Below are positions 1 through 8,682 of a DNA stretch of 25,720 nucleotides, one piece after another. Position 1 is the first letter of the stretch; each line of letters starts with the position of its first letter. Source of the DNA: a virus. Location: the IMG/VR virus record IMGVR_UViG_3300007734_000516, positions 1 to 25,720 of that record; one strand, 5' to 3'. The notes beneath the pieces were generated by a model that was given only the letters and a program-made list of their open reading frames with translations, made no database searches and had not been told where the DNA came from. The position numbers and the translations under genes are program-made.

Positions 1-694
1 ACTTTTGCTCAAGAAATTGAGTTCTGGCAGGAATGTCCTCATCAATAGTCGAATTGGCATTTCGGAGGATGGTCTTAAACGCTTTCTTATCGAGGAGGTT
101 ATCCCCTACTTGAATGGGTTCAAAATCATCATTATCCAATTGTTCCTGAGCATACTTTCTGGCATCGAAGGCTTGTTTCCTTAAAACAGCTAGCCCGTCA
201 AAGTCATCGATATGCTCTAATGGCAAAGATCCCTGTGGGGACGAAGCGACGGGAGCTGGCTGTTGAGCTGGCTGTTGAGATTGCTGTTGGGAAACGGCAA
301 CTCGCAGTTCATTCAACTGGGCTTCCAAGGCTTTCCGCTTTGCGACTTCCTTACCTATACGGCGGTCAATTTTCTTCTTTAATTCGGCTGAAATGTCATG
401 AGAAGGAACGTCTTCGCTGTTGCTGTCCTCGGCGTTGGCCTCGGTTGCATCAGCTTCGGCAGATTCAGCTTGCGCTGCGTCTGGTGCTACGGATTGGTCT
501 GAGGCGTTTTGAGCCTGAGCATTCTGATCCGTTTGTGCGGCAGATTTGGCACTTTCGGACTCCATGTTTAGGAGCCTTTTGGCCGCTTCGGCTACACTCA
601 GATTGCCACTTCTTTCATCGCTTTTTGTTGCTGGCGATTGAGTCGCTTCAACTGGCTGCGAAGACGCTTGAACTGTCGTATCGTTATTACTCAT
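1..694 (-). CDS. Scaffold-like head assembly protein (3' end outside window)
   Basis: Open reading frame on the minus strand from ATG at 694 running off the window start, 231 codons visible without a stop. The protein starts MSNNDTTVQASSQPVEA. Residues 1-100 are low-complexity, acidic and Ala/Gln/Ser-rich; then comes a charged helical stretch (ELKKKIDRRIGKEVAKRKA, about residues 104-122), a Gln/Pro-rich linker, and a second helical region. No enzymatic motif is seen. Acidic, disordered, helical proteins placed just after the portal and just before the coat gene are typical phage scaffolds, which act as temporary cores for procapsid assembly. It follows the portal and a 96-aa gene on the same strand, with a 99-bp gap. 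Assignment rests on composition and position, not on sequence homology; a minor head protein is the alternative. The rest of the gene and the expected coat gene lie outside the window. Confidence 0.72.
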   Translation of the reverse strand, partial: MSNNDTTVQASSQPVEATQSPATKSDERSGNLSVAEAAKRLLNMESESAKSAAQTDQNAQAQNASDQSVAPDAAQAESAEADATEANAEDSNSEDVPSHDISAELKKKIDRRIGKEVAKRKALEAQLNELRVAVSQQQSQQPAQQPAPVASSPQGSLPLEHIDDFDGLAVLRKQAFDARKYAQEQLDNDDFEPIQVGDNLLDKKAFKTILRNANSTIDEDIPARTQFLEQK

Positions 695-793
695 GGGTTT
701 AATGCCCCCAAGGGCAGTAGCATGGCGTGATTGCCAAGTGCATAAGCCCTGCTAATAACTAATGAACAAGTCAACTACTATTATTTTCTCTAA

Positions 794-1084
794 TCAGGAA
801 GACCGCTGTTCAGCATCAATATCCGCCTGCTGAAGGCGCTGTCCTACAAAATCGTCGTAGAGGGAAATGATAGCTTCAAACGCACGAATCTCACCAGCAG
901 CGGCCAGAGACAATCGAGGGTCTTTAAGTACGGCATCATTAACTGAATCGAGCATAGCGTTGCGCTGTTGATCTCGAAGTTCATCTATAAAATCGGAAAA
1001 CGCATCATTGCCGACTAGGCGGAACATGGATTGTTGAATGCGATCTGATTTCTCCTGCGGGGTCATCCGAATGTTCCGTTTCAT
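794..1084 (-). CDS. Small helical phage protein between portal and scaffold
   Basis: A 96-aa protein, mostly alpha-helical and charged, with no membrane segment and no cysteine. It starts 5 bases after the portal stop codon, so it is almost certainly translated with the portal. I do not recognise a family. Its place between the portal and the scaffold suggests a head-assembly or packaging accessory, but this is positional inference only. The ATG at 1084 is preceded by AT-rich bases with no Shine-Dalgarno motif, which fits translational coupling to the portal gene. Confidence 0.7.
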   Translation of the reverse strand: MKRNIRMTPQEKSDRIQQSMFRLVGNDAFSDFIDELRDQQRNAMLDSVNDAVLKDPRLSLAAAGEIRAFEAIISLYDDFVGQRLQQADIDAEQRSS

Positions 1085-1089
1085 AAGAA

Positions 1090-3228
1090 TTAAGTGGCTT
1101 GCATAGGCCCAGGCATTTTAGCACCTAAACGGCCAGTCTCAGCATTCTGCTGCTGCATTTTCTGCTGGTTGTATTGTTTGGCGCGGGCGTCGATGCGGTC
1201 TTTAAAGTCCTTATCCTGACCGTAACGCTGCTGGACGTCAGGCTGCTGAAGATATTGCTGGATAATCTGCAAACCAAGATCTGGAGGAGTGCCAATCTTG
1301 ATATTCTTGGGGATACCAGAGAAAATCTGGGCAAGATCGACGTGTTCATCGTCAACCAGCTTTTGCTGGCCGATGGAGGCTGGCTGAATGATGCGTTCAG
1401 CGATATTGGGATCAATGCTGGAGACGAAAGCCTGGCAAAGCTCGCCGTAATTGATAATGCCTTCGCGATCTAGGGTTTGAGCGCCTTGAATGATGGCCTG
1501 CCACTTTTCAGCCATTTTCTTGAAGTCTGGCGACTGGACATCCCAAGAAAGGTAAAAGTCGAACTCCTCGTTGGGGTCACCCTTGTTAAAAAGGGAGGCA
1601 TCTGCCTGTTTTACGCCCATTACCCGAAAAGCGACTTGGTCAGAACCGTATTGCTTGTAGAGCTTCCATACTTGGCGAAAAGCGCGGGAAAGGCTGGAAA
1701 GGAATTTGTCTACCTCAAACTGGTTGTAGATTGGATCGACGGCGGGATCACCCTTGGCTGAAGCAAACCCATTGTACTCCTTGAAGGAGGCTTCGAGGAG
1801 AGCTTCGGAATTGTCCGTGTTCATATCCGGGATCGGGCGATCCGCGTAATGATATTCGTTGAACCGCCGCTCTGAAATAAGTGAACCTGGCCCCCAGCGG
1901 TTTGGTGGCCGACCTTGCGGATGGCAAAGGGGAGGCAATACGCCGATGGAAGCGGCATCAATGCGACTGTCCTTGTGTGCCTTGATTTGGTCTTGCCAAG
2001 GTTTACCGGGTTCAGGGATACCGCGGGAATCGTGCAGCTTGCGGCTTAGGTACTCGCGGCGATAGACGATAAACGGGTATTCGCCATGAGCATATCCCAG
2101 CAAGCCAAACTTGGCGTAGCCGGGCTGGGTGGTATCGGCTGGCTGCTGGGGATGAAAGACGGTGCAATAGACGCCTGGCACGCCATCTTCGTCTGATAGA
2201 CGCTGGTAGGCAAAGACAACGCCCACCTTGTCCGTAAACCGCTGTTGCGTGTAAACGAAGGAGCGCGAAATCGGCTGCATATACTCGGATGGCGAAATCG
2301 TGATCAACCGCCCCCTTTGAGTCGCAATGGCCTTTTCCACCCAGTCCTTATCCCAGTTGTCATCGCGGACTAGGGAGCGGAGTTGTTCAGCGGTAAAGTA
2401 CTCAACTCGGTAAATGCCAGAAACCCGTTCAAGATCGGTCGAAAACGACGGGATGAACAGATTTTCGTCGAGGTTGAAGGCTCGAATGACCGGATAACTG
2501 CGTTCTGGCCCCTCTACGGGTACGGAAGTCTCACCCGTTTGACGAAGTTCCTTGAGCATCTTTGAGGCTTTGCCGCGAGAGCAACCGTATTGCTCTTCAA
2601 AGATGGATTTAAGATCGTTGGCCGCGCCGTCATCTAGGACAAGCTGCTCAATGTTAATTTGAGGGAACTGTTGCTGAAGATCAGCAAGGCGAACGACTGC
2701 CAGCACTTTCTCGCGTCGTTTTTCCCAGAATTGACCAGTAACGGCGATGCCTTTCTCGTTAAGGAAGTTGGCGGCCATTTCAATCTCGCGGTCAATTTCG
2801 CGGATTTGCGTCTGGATAAGCCAGCGCATGAAATTGCTGACTGATTGCGCCCGGTTAAGGTCTGAGCTTTCTACGGGTACGGCAGCAAGGTTGGCGCGTT
2901 TAAACGCCATTAGCTGCAAGGCAACTTTCTTGTTGATGATGTTATCAACTAAGAAGACGCGCAAATCAGAAGCACCATCCCAAGGAGTAGGGCTAACTTT
3001 ACTACCTTCGCGAGCGTGTTTCTTGCCATCTGCGCTTTGTCCATTCCAGAGGGCAAACCGAGTCTCATAATTTAGGCGGCACTGGTCGATGTAAGGCTGG
3101 TTGTCCCGCACGCAATCTTCAAACGCTTTTTTAAGGAGGTTGAAATTTGGCCCCTCGTTTTCTGCTGGAGCTAATTGCAATCCAACATCACCAGCGGCGT
3201 TAACGTTATTGCCATCAATGGAAGACAC
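1090..3228 (-). CDS. Phage portal protein
   Basis: A 712-aa protein directly downstream of the large terminase on the same strand. The family builds the dodecameric ring at the capsid vertex through which DNA is packaged and ejected. The N-terminal third holds the PTPWDGASDLRVFLVDN segment (about residues 82-98), a 'P-W-DGASD-R-P/F-L-D' pattern seen in many phage portals, followed by helical regions. The middle is beta-rich (receptor-like stem/wing region), with many conserved aromatic residues. The C-terminal about 70 residues are Gln-rich, as in the barrel or crown region of P22-type portals; length (712) is close to P22 gp1 (725). It is spaced 44 bp from the terminase stop. The call rests on motif resemblance plus synteny with the terminase and a scaffold; I cannot run a profile search. 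Confidence 0.88.
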   Translation of the reverse strand: MSSIDGNNVNAAGDVGLQLAPAENEGPNFNLLKKAFEDCVRDNQPYIDQCRLNYETRFALWNGQSADGKKHAREGSKVSPTPWDGASDLRVFLVDNIINKKVALQLMAFKRANLAAVPVESSDLNRAQSVSNFMRWLIQTQIREIDREIEMAANFLNEKGIAVTGQFWEKRREKVLAVVRLADLQQQFPQINIEQLVLDDGAANDLKSIFEEQYGCSRGKASKMLKELRQTGETSVPVEGPERSYPVIRAFNLDENLFIPSFSTDLERVSGIYRVEYFTAEQLRSLVRDDNWDKDWVEKAIATQRGRLITISPSEYMQPISRSFVYTQQRFTDKVGVVFAYQRLSDEDGVPGVYCTVFHPQQPADTTQPGYAKFGLLGYAHGEYPFIVYRREYLSRKLHDSRGIPEPGKPWQDQIKAHKDSRIDAASIGVLPPLCHPQGRPPNRWGPGSLISERRFNEYHYADRPIPDMNTDNSEALLEASFKEYNGFASAKGDPAVDPIYNQFEVDKFLSSLSRAFRQVWKLYKQYGSDQVAFRVMGVKQADASLFNKGDPNEEFDFYLSWDVQSPDFKKMAEKWQAIIQGAQTLDREGIINYGELCQAFVSSIDPNIAERIIQPASIGQQKLVDDEHVDLAQIFSGIPKNIKIGTPPDLGLQIIQQYLQQPDVQQRYGQDKDFKDRIDARAKQYNQQKMQQQNAETGRLGAKMPGPMQAT

Positions 3229-3272
3229 ATCAGTTCTGCTAATGAGTCCTATTAAACAATCAAGAGAAAACT

Positions 3273-4910
3273 TTAATAGCTAAACGTTCTGCCTGACACT
3301 GCATTTGTATTTTCCTCGTAGAACTGGCAATTGCTGACGCAGAGGTAGCGCAAGCAATCAATGGGATCTTTGGTGGCTTCGTCCCGTCCTCCCTTGGCGG
3401 TGTACTCCTGCATTGAGTAGATCAAGTTCTGGCAGCGATCCGAGATGTAAAGCTTTGGCCCATTCAAGCTGGTGATTGGCTTTGTGTCGTCGTAAGAGAG
3501 CAGATTGTTGATTAACTGAAGCCCGTTCTCGATTTCCACGCCTGGAGCTGGGATAAAGGTCATCCCGGCGTCATCAAGGTCGGATATGATGGTGGTGGCA
3601 CCATCTGCTGATTGCTTTTCAGCCGCACCCAAGCGTGGATCAATGAAGCGTTCGTGAACCTCTTCGCCGTTTTCGCTGTTCTTGATTAAATCGACGTAAT
3701 CGAGGATTCCTTTACGGGAACCTTTCTGGGCCGGCCCCGCTTTGCCTTCAGCGGTAGAACCGGGCAAAGCCCAGTCATCGTAATCGGGCCACTCTCGGTA
3801 GACCCACCAAGTACCGGCTGAGTCGATGGCAACCCAGAGCATAAACCAGTTTTTGGATCCTGCGGGATCAAGGGCCATGAAACGGGTGACTGCATAATCT
3901 GCGTTTTTGAGCCAAGGGAGTTTGTCGTGGTCAATGACGTTGATGTCTTTGCTGAATCCAGAGAAGACGCTGGTGACTGATTTAGTTGGGATGCCATATG
4001 CTCTAGCAAGGATCTCTTCTTTTCGCCTTCCTCTGATTTTATGCTGGAAATCACGGGTGTCGATGAAGGCGTTGTCTTCCGTCCAGAAGTAATAAATAAC
4101 CGCACCAGGGCGCGAGAGCGACTCTTGGATAACGGGGAGTTCTTTGCCAACCAACGGAGCGAATCGTTTTTTGATTGTACGAGTTTTGCCCAGGATGTCC
4201 TGAACCAGCGGAGTCCAGCCCGTGAGCGTCGTGAACGTGAGGATAATGCGGCCATGGTAGTCGATTGTTCTGTATTGCAGGGTTTCAAACATTCTTTGGG
4301 GACATTCTTCGTCGCACCAGATGAGATGCGCCTTGTAACCTTCCGCCACCTGAGCGTCTGCTTGGTACTGGCGATAATTCCCAAATTTAATAGTGCCACC
4401 GCGCCGAGTCCCGGCAAGAGGTGGAAGGATGCAAATGTTATCAGTAAATCCATTTTTCTGAGAGTACTGAATTGAGTGGTTGATGCCCTTTTTACTAGGC
4501 AGATTGCGAATGCCAAGCGGAATGGCATCCCAGATCATTCGCTGTTGGTCTTCAATGCTGCGATCCTCGTTAACGTGATACGCTCTGACCTCGGCGGCGG
4601 GGATAGTGCCTGCGGCCCACATACACAGGCGTGAAGCAATGGTGCTTTTAGTGGAACGGTTGCCCCCAAGAATGATGTGAACCTGATACTTTGACCAATT
4701 GTCCATGACATCTTTCCATGCAGGCAAGATCCACCCCGCCCCAACCGGGTTGTTAACCGCTTCAAGCTGCCTCTGCTGCCTGAACGTGTAATAATTGACC
4801 AGTTTCTCCTTAGACCAAGTCCCCATTTCCTTTGAACTAGGGTTTTCTACCCAAGGTATACCAAAATTTGGACTGTGATCATCCGCAAAGTCTACGTCAC
4901 CGATAGGCAT
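3273..4910 (-). CDS. terL: Terminase large subunit (TerL): packaging ATPase and nuclease
   Basis: A 545-aa protein that drives DNA packaging and cuts the concatemer. The N-terminal ATPase shows a Walker A variant GGNRSTKST at residues 82-90, a Walker B HLIWCDEE at 195-202 (catalytic Glu after Asp), and a coupling motif LTFTTLTGW around 224-232. The C-terminal RNase H-like nuclease shows three well-spaced acidic sites: D348 in MALDPAGSKNW, D424 in RFIDPRLG, and D515/D518 in KDPIDCLRYL. Length fits the family. It starts 5 bases after the stop of a 59-aa gene and is followed by the portal, so it heads the packaging operon. The ATG at 4910 has no Shine-Dalgarno motif and probably depends on coupling. 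Confidence 0.95.
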   Translation of the reverse strand: MPIGDVDFADDHSPNFGIPWVENPSSKEMGTWSKEKLVNYYTFRQQRQLEAVNNPVGAGWILPAWKDVMDNWSKYQVHIILGGNRSTKSTIASRLCMWAAGTIPAAEVRAYHVNEDRSIEDQQRMIWDAIPLGIRNLPSKKGINHSIQYSQKNGFTDNICILPPLAGTRRGGTIKFGNYRQYQADAQVAEGYKAHLIWCDEECPQRMFETLQYRTIDYHGRIILTFTTLTGWTPLVQDILGKTRTIKKRFAPLVGKELPVIQESLSRPGAVIYYFWTEDNAFIDTRDFQHKIRGRRKEEILARAYGIPTKSVTSVFSGFSKDINVIDHDKLPWLKNADYAVTRFMALDPAGSKNWFMLWVAIDSAGTWWVYREWPDYDDWALPGSTAEGKAGPAQKGSRKGILDYVDLIKNSENGEEVHERFIDPRLGAAEKQSADGATTIISDLDDAGMTFIPAPGVEIENGLQLINNLLSYDDTKPITSLNGPKLYISDRCQNLIYSMQEYTAKGGRDEATKDPIDCLRYLCVSNCQFYEENTNAVSGRTFSY

Positions 4911-4915
4911 ATTGG

Positions 4916-5095
4916 TTATTTTTTACGGGCAGCGGCGATTGCTTTGATAATTTGCGTCCAAGGAATGATGCCTTGCCCATCAATGTTCAGCCCGTCCAAT
5001 TCAGCGGTAATGGACAGACGCGCATACTCTCTGGCCCCCTCTATCTCTGGCTCGACCAGCCATTCCTGAACAAAACGCTGAGTAATCATGCCCAT
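4916..5095 (-). CDS. Small protein upstream of terminase (59 aa)
   Basis: ATG at 5095 (a second in-frame ATG lies at 5089) to TAA at 4916-4918. The protein starts MGMITQRFVQEWLVE and ends IKAIAAARKK. It is helical, with no recognised domain, and ends 5 bases before the terminase start codon, which argues for co-translation. Its position is where a small terminase often sits, but it is far too short for a normal TerS; an accessory or vestigial fragment is possible. An in-frame stop just upstream (5099-5101) fixes the 5' limit. It faces the plus-strand operon across a divergent gap. Confidence 0.6.
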   Translation of the reverse strand: MGMITQRFVQEWLVEPEIEGAREYARLSITAELDGLNIDGQGIIPWTQIIKAIAAARKK

Positions 5096-5225
5096 AAGCT
5101 AGGCATCTGCTGATTTGTTTCAAGAATTGATCACCTGGCAACACGATCTATTAGACGAGCTAATAGTTAACCTGAAATCGCACTACCAATTTGTCATTTT
5201 TGGTGAAAATGGCATAACGAATCTG

Positions 5226-6104
5226 ATGAATATCAAACGTAATATCCTGATCGCAACCCCCTTAAAAGGGGATGTTCCCAAAAACTATTTTGTGACCAGC
5301 CTGCAACTGGCTGCACAGAAACTGTCCGACATCAAACTGGATTGGATTTTATTGGATGGCCCAGCCGTGCAAATGGCTAGAAATCAACTGGCGGCGTATG
5401 CCATTGAGAAGAATTTCCATGAATTGATCTTCTGGGACAAGGATGTGGTCGCTCAAACGGACGGGCAAAACACTACGGTTTCTGCAATCATGCGTTTGAT
5501 CTCTCATGACGTCGATATGGTGTGCGGAATTTACGGAACCCGCTCAATGGACACACATTGGCACGTTCAACCGCTGCCTGGAGAGCAACCGGGCCTGGAT
5601 GGTCTGCAAAAGGTCAAGCGTTGCTGCATTGGCTTCTCCAAGATCAAGACTTCCGTCTTTAAGAAGCTGATTGTCGATAACCCAGACCGCCTTGCCATCA
5701 TGGCTGACCCCAATCACGAACCCAAGGTCATTCCTGAGCTTTTCCCAATGGGCATCCAAGGCAAAAACACCCCTGAAAGTCGTTTGTCCGAGGTCAAGGC
5801 TATCTTAGGTGACCAAACCCTTCAGGATCACACCAAACTGGCCCGCATCGACCGCGAGCTAGGTTTAACCTACGACGAAAAGAACTTCTATGCCGGCGAA
5901 GACTATTGGTTCTGCGATCTGGTTCGAGCCAGCGGCTTTGAGGTTTACCTGGATACAAACCTGATGATGAGCCACACCGGATCAGCCAACTTCCCCATCT
6001 CAACGGAGGAGCTGGTCAAAGCTTTGAACGAACCTTGGCGCAAAGACGAGATCATTGCCATCAAGAAGAAGTTTGCTGAAGCCAAAAACCCTGCTCCCAA
6101 ATGA
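5226..6104 (+). CDS. GT-A type glycosyltransferase-like protein
   Basis: A 292-aa protein from the ATG at 5226. It has the order of a family 2-like GT-A nucleotide-sugar transferase: start strand NILIATPLKGDV, a DKD metal-binding motif at residues 71-73 (LIFWDKDVVA), GIYGTRS near 101, a GEDYWFC acidic motif at 224-230 (probable catalytic base region), and MMSHTGS at 248-253. The frame is open 37 codons further upstream to a TTG at 5115, but the family's first strand begins right after the 5226 ATG, so I prefer that start; the gap would then be a divergent promoter region. Phage enzymes of this kind can modify DNA bases or virion or host surface glycans; the acceptor is not visible. The next gene overlaps its stop by 4 bases (ATGA). 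Confidence 0.75.
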   Translation: MNIKRNILIATPLKGDVPKNYFVTSLQLAAQKLSDIKLDWILLDGPAVQMARNQLAAYAIEKNFHELIFWDKDVVAQTDGQNTTVSAIMRLISHDVDMVCGIYGTRSMDTHWHVQPLPGEQPGLDGLQKVKRCCIGFSKIKTSVFKKLIVDNPDRLAIMADPNHEPKVIPELFPMGIQGKNTPESRLSEVKAILGDQTLQDHTKLARIDRELGLTYDEKNFYAGEDYWFCDLVRASGFEVYLDTNLMMSHTGSANFPISTEELVKALNEPWRKDEIIAIKKKFAEAKNPAPK

Positions 6105-6541
6105 CAAACTTGTACAGACACTACAACACAACGGGAATTTTGCTTTATGTTGGAATTTCTATTTCAGCAATAAAAAGACTTTCTGAACACGCAGTCCAGT
6201 CTCGATGGTTTAATCAAATTGCTGTGATCAAAATTGAAAAATTTGAAACAAGAGAAGAGGCTCAATTAGCAGAAAAACAAGCGATTGAACAAGAAAGCCC
6301 CTTATTTAACATTAAGATGGTTCCTCGAAAAGTAGACGTTCCCTTTGTTAAATCCAATAGGCTGCTAACATTCCGAGAAGTTAATGCAATGATTGGTTCA
6401 ATTTGTAAAACTGCGCATCCCGCTTTAAATTTAGCCAGAAAGGGCTTGATTGAATCTGTTAGAATTAATGAACGAACAATACGATTCAACGAGGCAAGCG
6501 TACACAAATTTGTTGCTGGTAAAATTGGAGTATTGGCTTAA
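6101..6541 (+). CDS. GIY-YIG nuclease fused to excisionase-type HTH
   Basis: A 146-aa protein overlapping the preceding stop by ATGA. Residues 4-70 form a GIY-YIG nuclease: LYRHYN and LLYVGIS stand for the two name-giving strands, followed by a basic helix (AIKRLSEH), the metal-binding glutamate E58 in EEAQLAEKQAI, and N70. Residues about 85-140 (LLTFREVNAMIGS ... RTIRFNEASVHKFV) match the pattern of helix-turn-helix domains of the excisionase/HTH_17 type. GIY-YIG proteins with a DNA-binding tail are often homing endonucleases or cargo nucleases. The gene is clearly more AT-rich than its neighbours, which fits recent transfer. Catalysis is inferred from motifs; the usual R is displaced. Confidence 0.82.
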   Translation: MTNLYRHYNTTGILLYVGISISAIKRLSEHAVQSRWFNQIAVIKIEKFETREEAQLAEKQAIEQESPLFNIKMVPRKVDVPFVKSNRLLTFREVNAMIGSICKTAHPALNLARKGLIESVRINERTIRFNEASVHKFVAGKIGVLA

Positions 6542-6546
6542 CTCAA

Positions 6547-6777
6547 ATGAACTTAGAGGTAGACCTTTTTGGCAATAAGCTGGAATCCCCAGCACCCCCG
6601 CCCCCGCCTGTCCCTGTTGCCAAGAAGCGTTTCCGCCCACCGGCACTGCCGTCCTACTTCCCTACCGATGCGGCCTCGCCTCCCGTCAATCTGCTTTCCA
6701 CTACCCGCCGCTACCGCGTAGTAAAGCAGTCCCCCTGCCTCACCTACATCTACCACGATGACGACGATTCCTTCTAG
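6547..6777 (+). CDS. Small Pro-rich protein
   Basis: A 76-aa protein starting MNLEVDLFGNKLES, with a polyproline run at residues 16-22 and an acidic end (HDDDDSF). It begins 5 bases after the GIY-YIG stop on the same strand, so it probably belongs to the same operon. No family recognised. It converges with, and overlaps by 4 bases, the stop of the minus-strand gene. The N-terminal DLFGN pattern is seen in small phage proteins, but that is a weak hint. Confidence is moderate because the sequence is short and biased. Confidence 0.5.
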   Translation: MNLEVDLFGNKLESPAPPPPPVPVAKKRFRPPALPSYFPTDAASPPVNLLSTTRRYRVVKQSPCLTYIYHDDDDSF

Positions 6778-7469
6778 CCCTCGTATGGGCCAGGACTGGT
6801 ATCCCCCATCAGACTCTTCTTCAAAGCCATCTTCTGTTGCTTAATCGTCTCCAGCTTCGCTTCCGCCCCTTCCTCCGCTACTACTTCCTCTGCTAGCTGT
6901 ACGCTACACCCGCTGCTACCCCCGCCCAAGCTAGCATCCCCAATATCCATCTTCCCGTTCAGCTTCGCGATGATCTCTTCCTTCGACATCGCCCCAAAGT
7001 TGTTCACCTGGATATTCACGTTGCTCCCAGCCGTCGCGCTGGCCCCTGCCAACGCCCGCTTCTTGTCAATCGTCACTGCCATCGCAAAGGGCAGCGTATG
7101 CATAGGCATATCGTCAATATCCCTAATCATCCGGTCTATCACCAGATCCGTCAACCGATCCAGCTTCCCCATCAACCGCTCGTTAAACTTTTCCACACTC
7201 ATACCAACAATCCTCTGCATGATTCGTTTGTCATCATTTGTCATATAATCCAGCACCGGGCTTTGCCTCAAGCCAATTCCATTACCTTTCAACGTAGCCG
7301 TTGCCACATCCCTAACCAACCGCTTCACCCCATACGTCCTCTTCCTCGTCGTCTCCTTCTTCCACCGATTCGGCTTCCTTGCCTTCTTCGGCTCCGCCCC
7401 AACCGCCCCCGCCAACCCACCAGCCACCCCAGCCGACCCACCACTTCCACCCACCTCCTGCTCGCTCAT
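6774..7469 (-). CDS. DNA-packaging/terminase-small-like candidate (231 aa)
   Basis: A 231-aa protein with three parts: a Gly/Ala-rich N-terminus; a basic patch (KKARKPNRWKKETTRKR, residues 28-44); and a long helical region holding a TLPFAMAVTIDKKRAL stretch. That helical segment resembles regions found in proteins that phage annotation often calls small terminase subunits or HTH packaging proteins. It overlaps the upstream gene by 4 bases (ATGA at 7466-7469), so the two are one operon. On the minus strand it lies upstream of TerL, separated by the inserted plus-strand operon. A small terminase is an inference from position, basic patch and pattern; a generic structural or DNA-binding protein is the alternative. 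Codon third positions match this frame better than the overlapping plus-strand frames. Confidence 0.55.
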   Translation of the reverse strand: MSEQEVGGSGGSAGVAGGLAGAVGAEPKKARKPNRWKKETTRKRTYGVKRLVRDVATATLKGNGIGLRQSPVLDYMTNDDKRIMQRIVGMSVEKFNERLMGKLDRLTDLVIDRMIRDIDDMPMHTLPFAMAVTIDKKRALAGASATAGSNVNIQVNNFGAMSKEEIIAKLNGKMDIGDASLGGGSSGCSVQLAEEVVAEEGAEAKLETIKQQKMALKKSLMGDTSPGPYEG

Positions 7470-8554
7470 ACATTCACCTTCTCCTTTATCCCATCCACCT
7501 TATTCATCCAGGCTTCCGCCTCCTTCCTCATCTTATCCATAAATCCCTCCCCTCCATCAACCTCCCTTCTTACAACTTCTTCAGCCTCCTCCTTCCCCTC
7601 AATCGCACCAGCCTCCACATCCTCCTCTTTCACCTTCTCCTCTTCCCTTAAACTCCCTCCAATAAATCCCACAGGCTTTACTGTCATATCTCCAACCCCC
7701 GGCTGCTTCTCCAATTCCACCCTCCCCACAATCTCATATTCCGCATCCCGCCCACACCCGCTCACCCACACCCGCTTCACCTTCACCACCTCCCCATTAA
7801 ACAAGTTGTACCCACTCACCGCACACTTCGCCCACTCCTCCGTCCCTCCCACTATCCTCACCCGCGCGTACTCCTTGTTCCGACAGATCCCCCCTATCAC
7901 CCCTTCCCCAACCTCCACCCACCCACTCACATCCCCACTCACTTTAATCAATTTTTCAGGAGCCTCGCTTATAGCTTGACTAAAACCACTTTTCCCCTCC
8001 AGCTCCCCCCTAGGGGAGCGAAATTGTAAGCTTCGCTTTGTTTCTTTTAGCGTACTCCCTACTCCGCTCTCGCACCCCAAAGAGCCACTACTAGCTTCTA
8101 CAAGCTTCACGCCTCCACCACTGGCTTCATCTTGCTTCAGTTCAACTGACTGCAAAATTTCTACTCCTACAGCGGATCTATTGTAATTGTCAGTCAGGGC
8201 CAGGGCTTTGACCCCCCCCTCCCCTACGGGGGCAGACGCGGAGCGCGGGGGGGGGAGCGGGGCGGATGAAGGAACGGCCAGGACGGCCGGAACAACCGAC
8301 GCGGATGAAGGAACGACCGATTGTAGTGCTTGACCTGATACGGTTGGCAGTATCGGCAAAGTTGATACAACGAGAGACAATGGAAGCCGGTGCAAGCGAC
8401 AAAATCGGATTGCATCACTTTGCCGGCCGACACCGCATAGGTACGAAATCCAAGCTTTCTTGCCCCTCAAGCGCTGCCGAGTGGGGCTTTCGCGCCTTGG
8501 CTGAGGCGGTGGACGAATCGGCGAAGCAAGGGAAGGCGCAGGGGATGAGGGCAT
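7466..8554 (-). CDS. Hypothetical protein with beta-rich core and acidic tail; 5' part doubtful
   Basis: Residues from about 190 on look like a genuine protein: a beta-rich core (WVEVGEGVIGG, YARVRIVGGTEEWAKC, EYEIVGRVELEKQ) then a Glu/Lys helical C-terminus (about 300-362). The stop overlaps the next start by 4 bases, which supports translation at this end. The first about 110 residues are less convincing: Pro/Arg/Ser-rich, rich in alternative frames (a Cys-rich minus frame at 8224-8433 and a plus-strand frame ending at 8556 look at least as coding-like), and broken by a run of nine G (8247-8255) and eight C (8212-8219). The true start may lie anywhere between about 8150 and 8554, or the N-terminus may need a frameshift. 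No family recognised. Confidence 0.5.
   Translation of the reverse strand: MPSSPAPSLASPIRPPPQPRRESPTRQRLRGKKAWISYLCGVGRQSDAIRFCRLHRLPLSLVVSTLPILPTVSGQALQSVVPSSASVVPAVLAVPSSAPLPPPRSASAPVGEGGVKALALTDNYNRSAVGVEILQSVELKQDEASGGGVKLVEASSGSLGCESGVGSTLKETKRSLQFRSPRGELEGKSGFSQAISEAPEKLIKVSGDVSGWVEVGEGVIGGICRNKEYARVRIVGGTEEWAKCAVSGYNLFNGEVVKVKRVWVSGCGRDAEYEIVGRVELEKQPGVGDMTVKPVGFIGGSLREEEKVKEEDVEAGAIEGKEEAEEVVRREVDGGEGFMDKMRKEAEAWMNKVDGIKEKVNV
8212..8320 (-). repeat. Homopolymer and 13-codon duplication tract in a coding region
   Basis: An 8-base C run (8212-8219), a short hairpin (CCCCTACGGGG), a 9-base G run (8247-8255), and two copies of GCGGATGAAGGAACG at 8262-8276 and 8301-8315 (39-bp spacing, in frame, 13 codons). 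Such runs slip easily in replication, in sequencing and in translation. It lies inside the uncertain 5' half of the minus-strand gene at 7466-8554. Confidence 0.7.
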
Positions 8555-8682
8555 AAGTGGAACTGATTTGAGGCATCAATGAATCTACTGACAAGGCAAG
8601 GCAAGTGGGAAAAGATTGCGGGAAGTTGTGATCTACTCACTTAATGAGCGCAGGTGTCCGCTTTCGGGCGCCAAAAAACAGT

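Noticed and set aside
3686-4528. 280-aa minus-strand ORF in another frame of the terminase
   Set aside because: It lacks any motif and lies under a terminase with all catalytic residues in the main frame.
7098-7979. Plus-strand 293-aa His/Pro/Ser/Thr-rich ORF
   Set aside because: Shadow of the minus-strand genes; composition is that of a reverse-complement reading and the ATGA overlap supports the minus strand.
8266-8556. Plus-strand ORF opposite the 7466-8554 gene start
   Set aside because: Its last 59 codons look fairly coding-like, but there is no leader, no operon context and no family; the area is disturbed by homopolymers.
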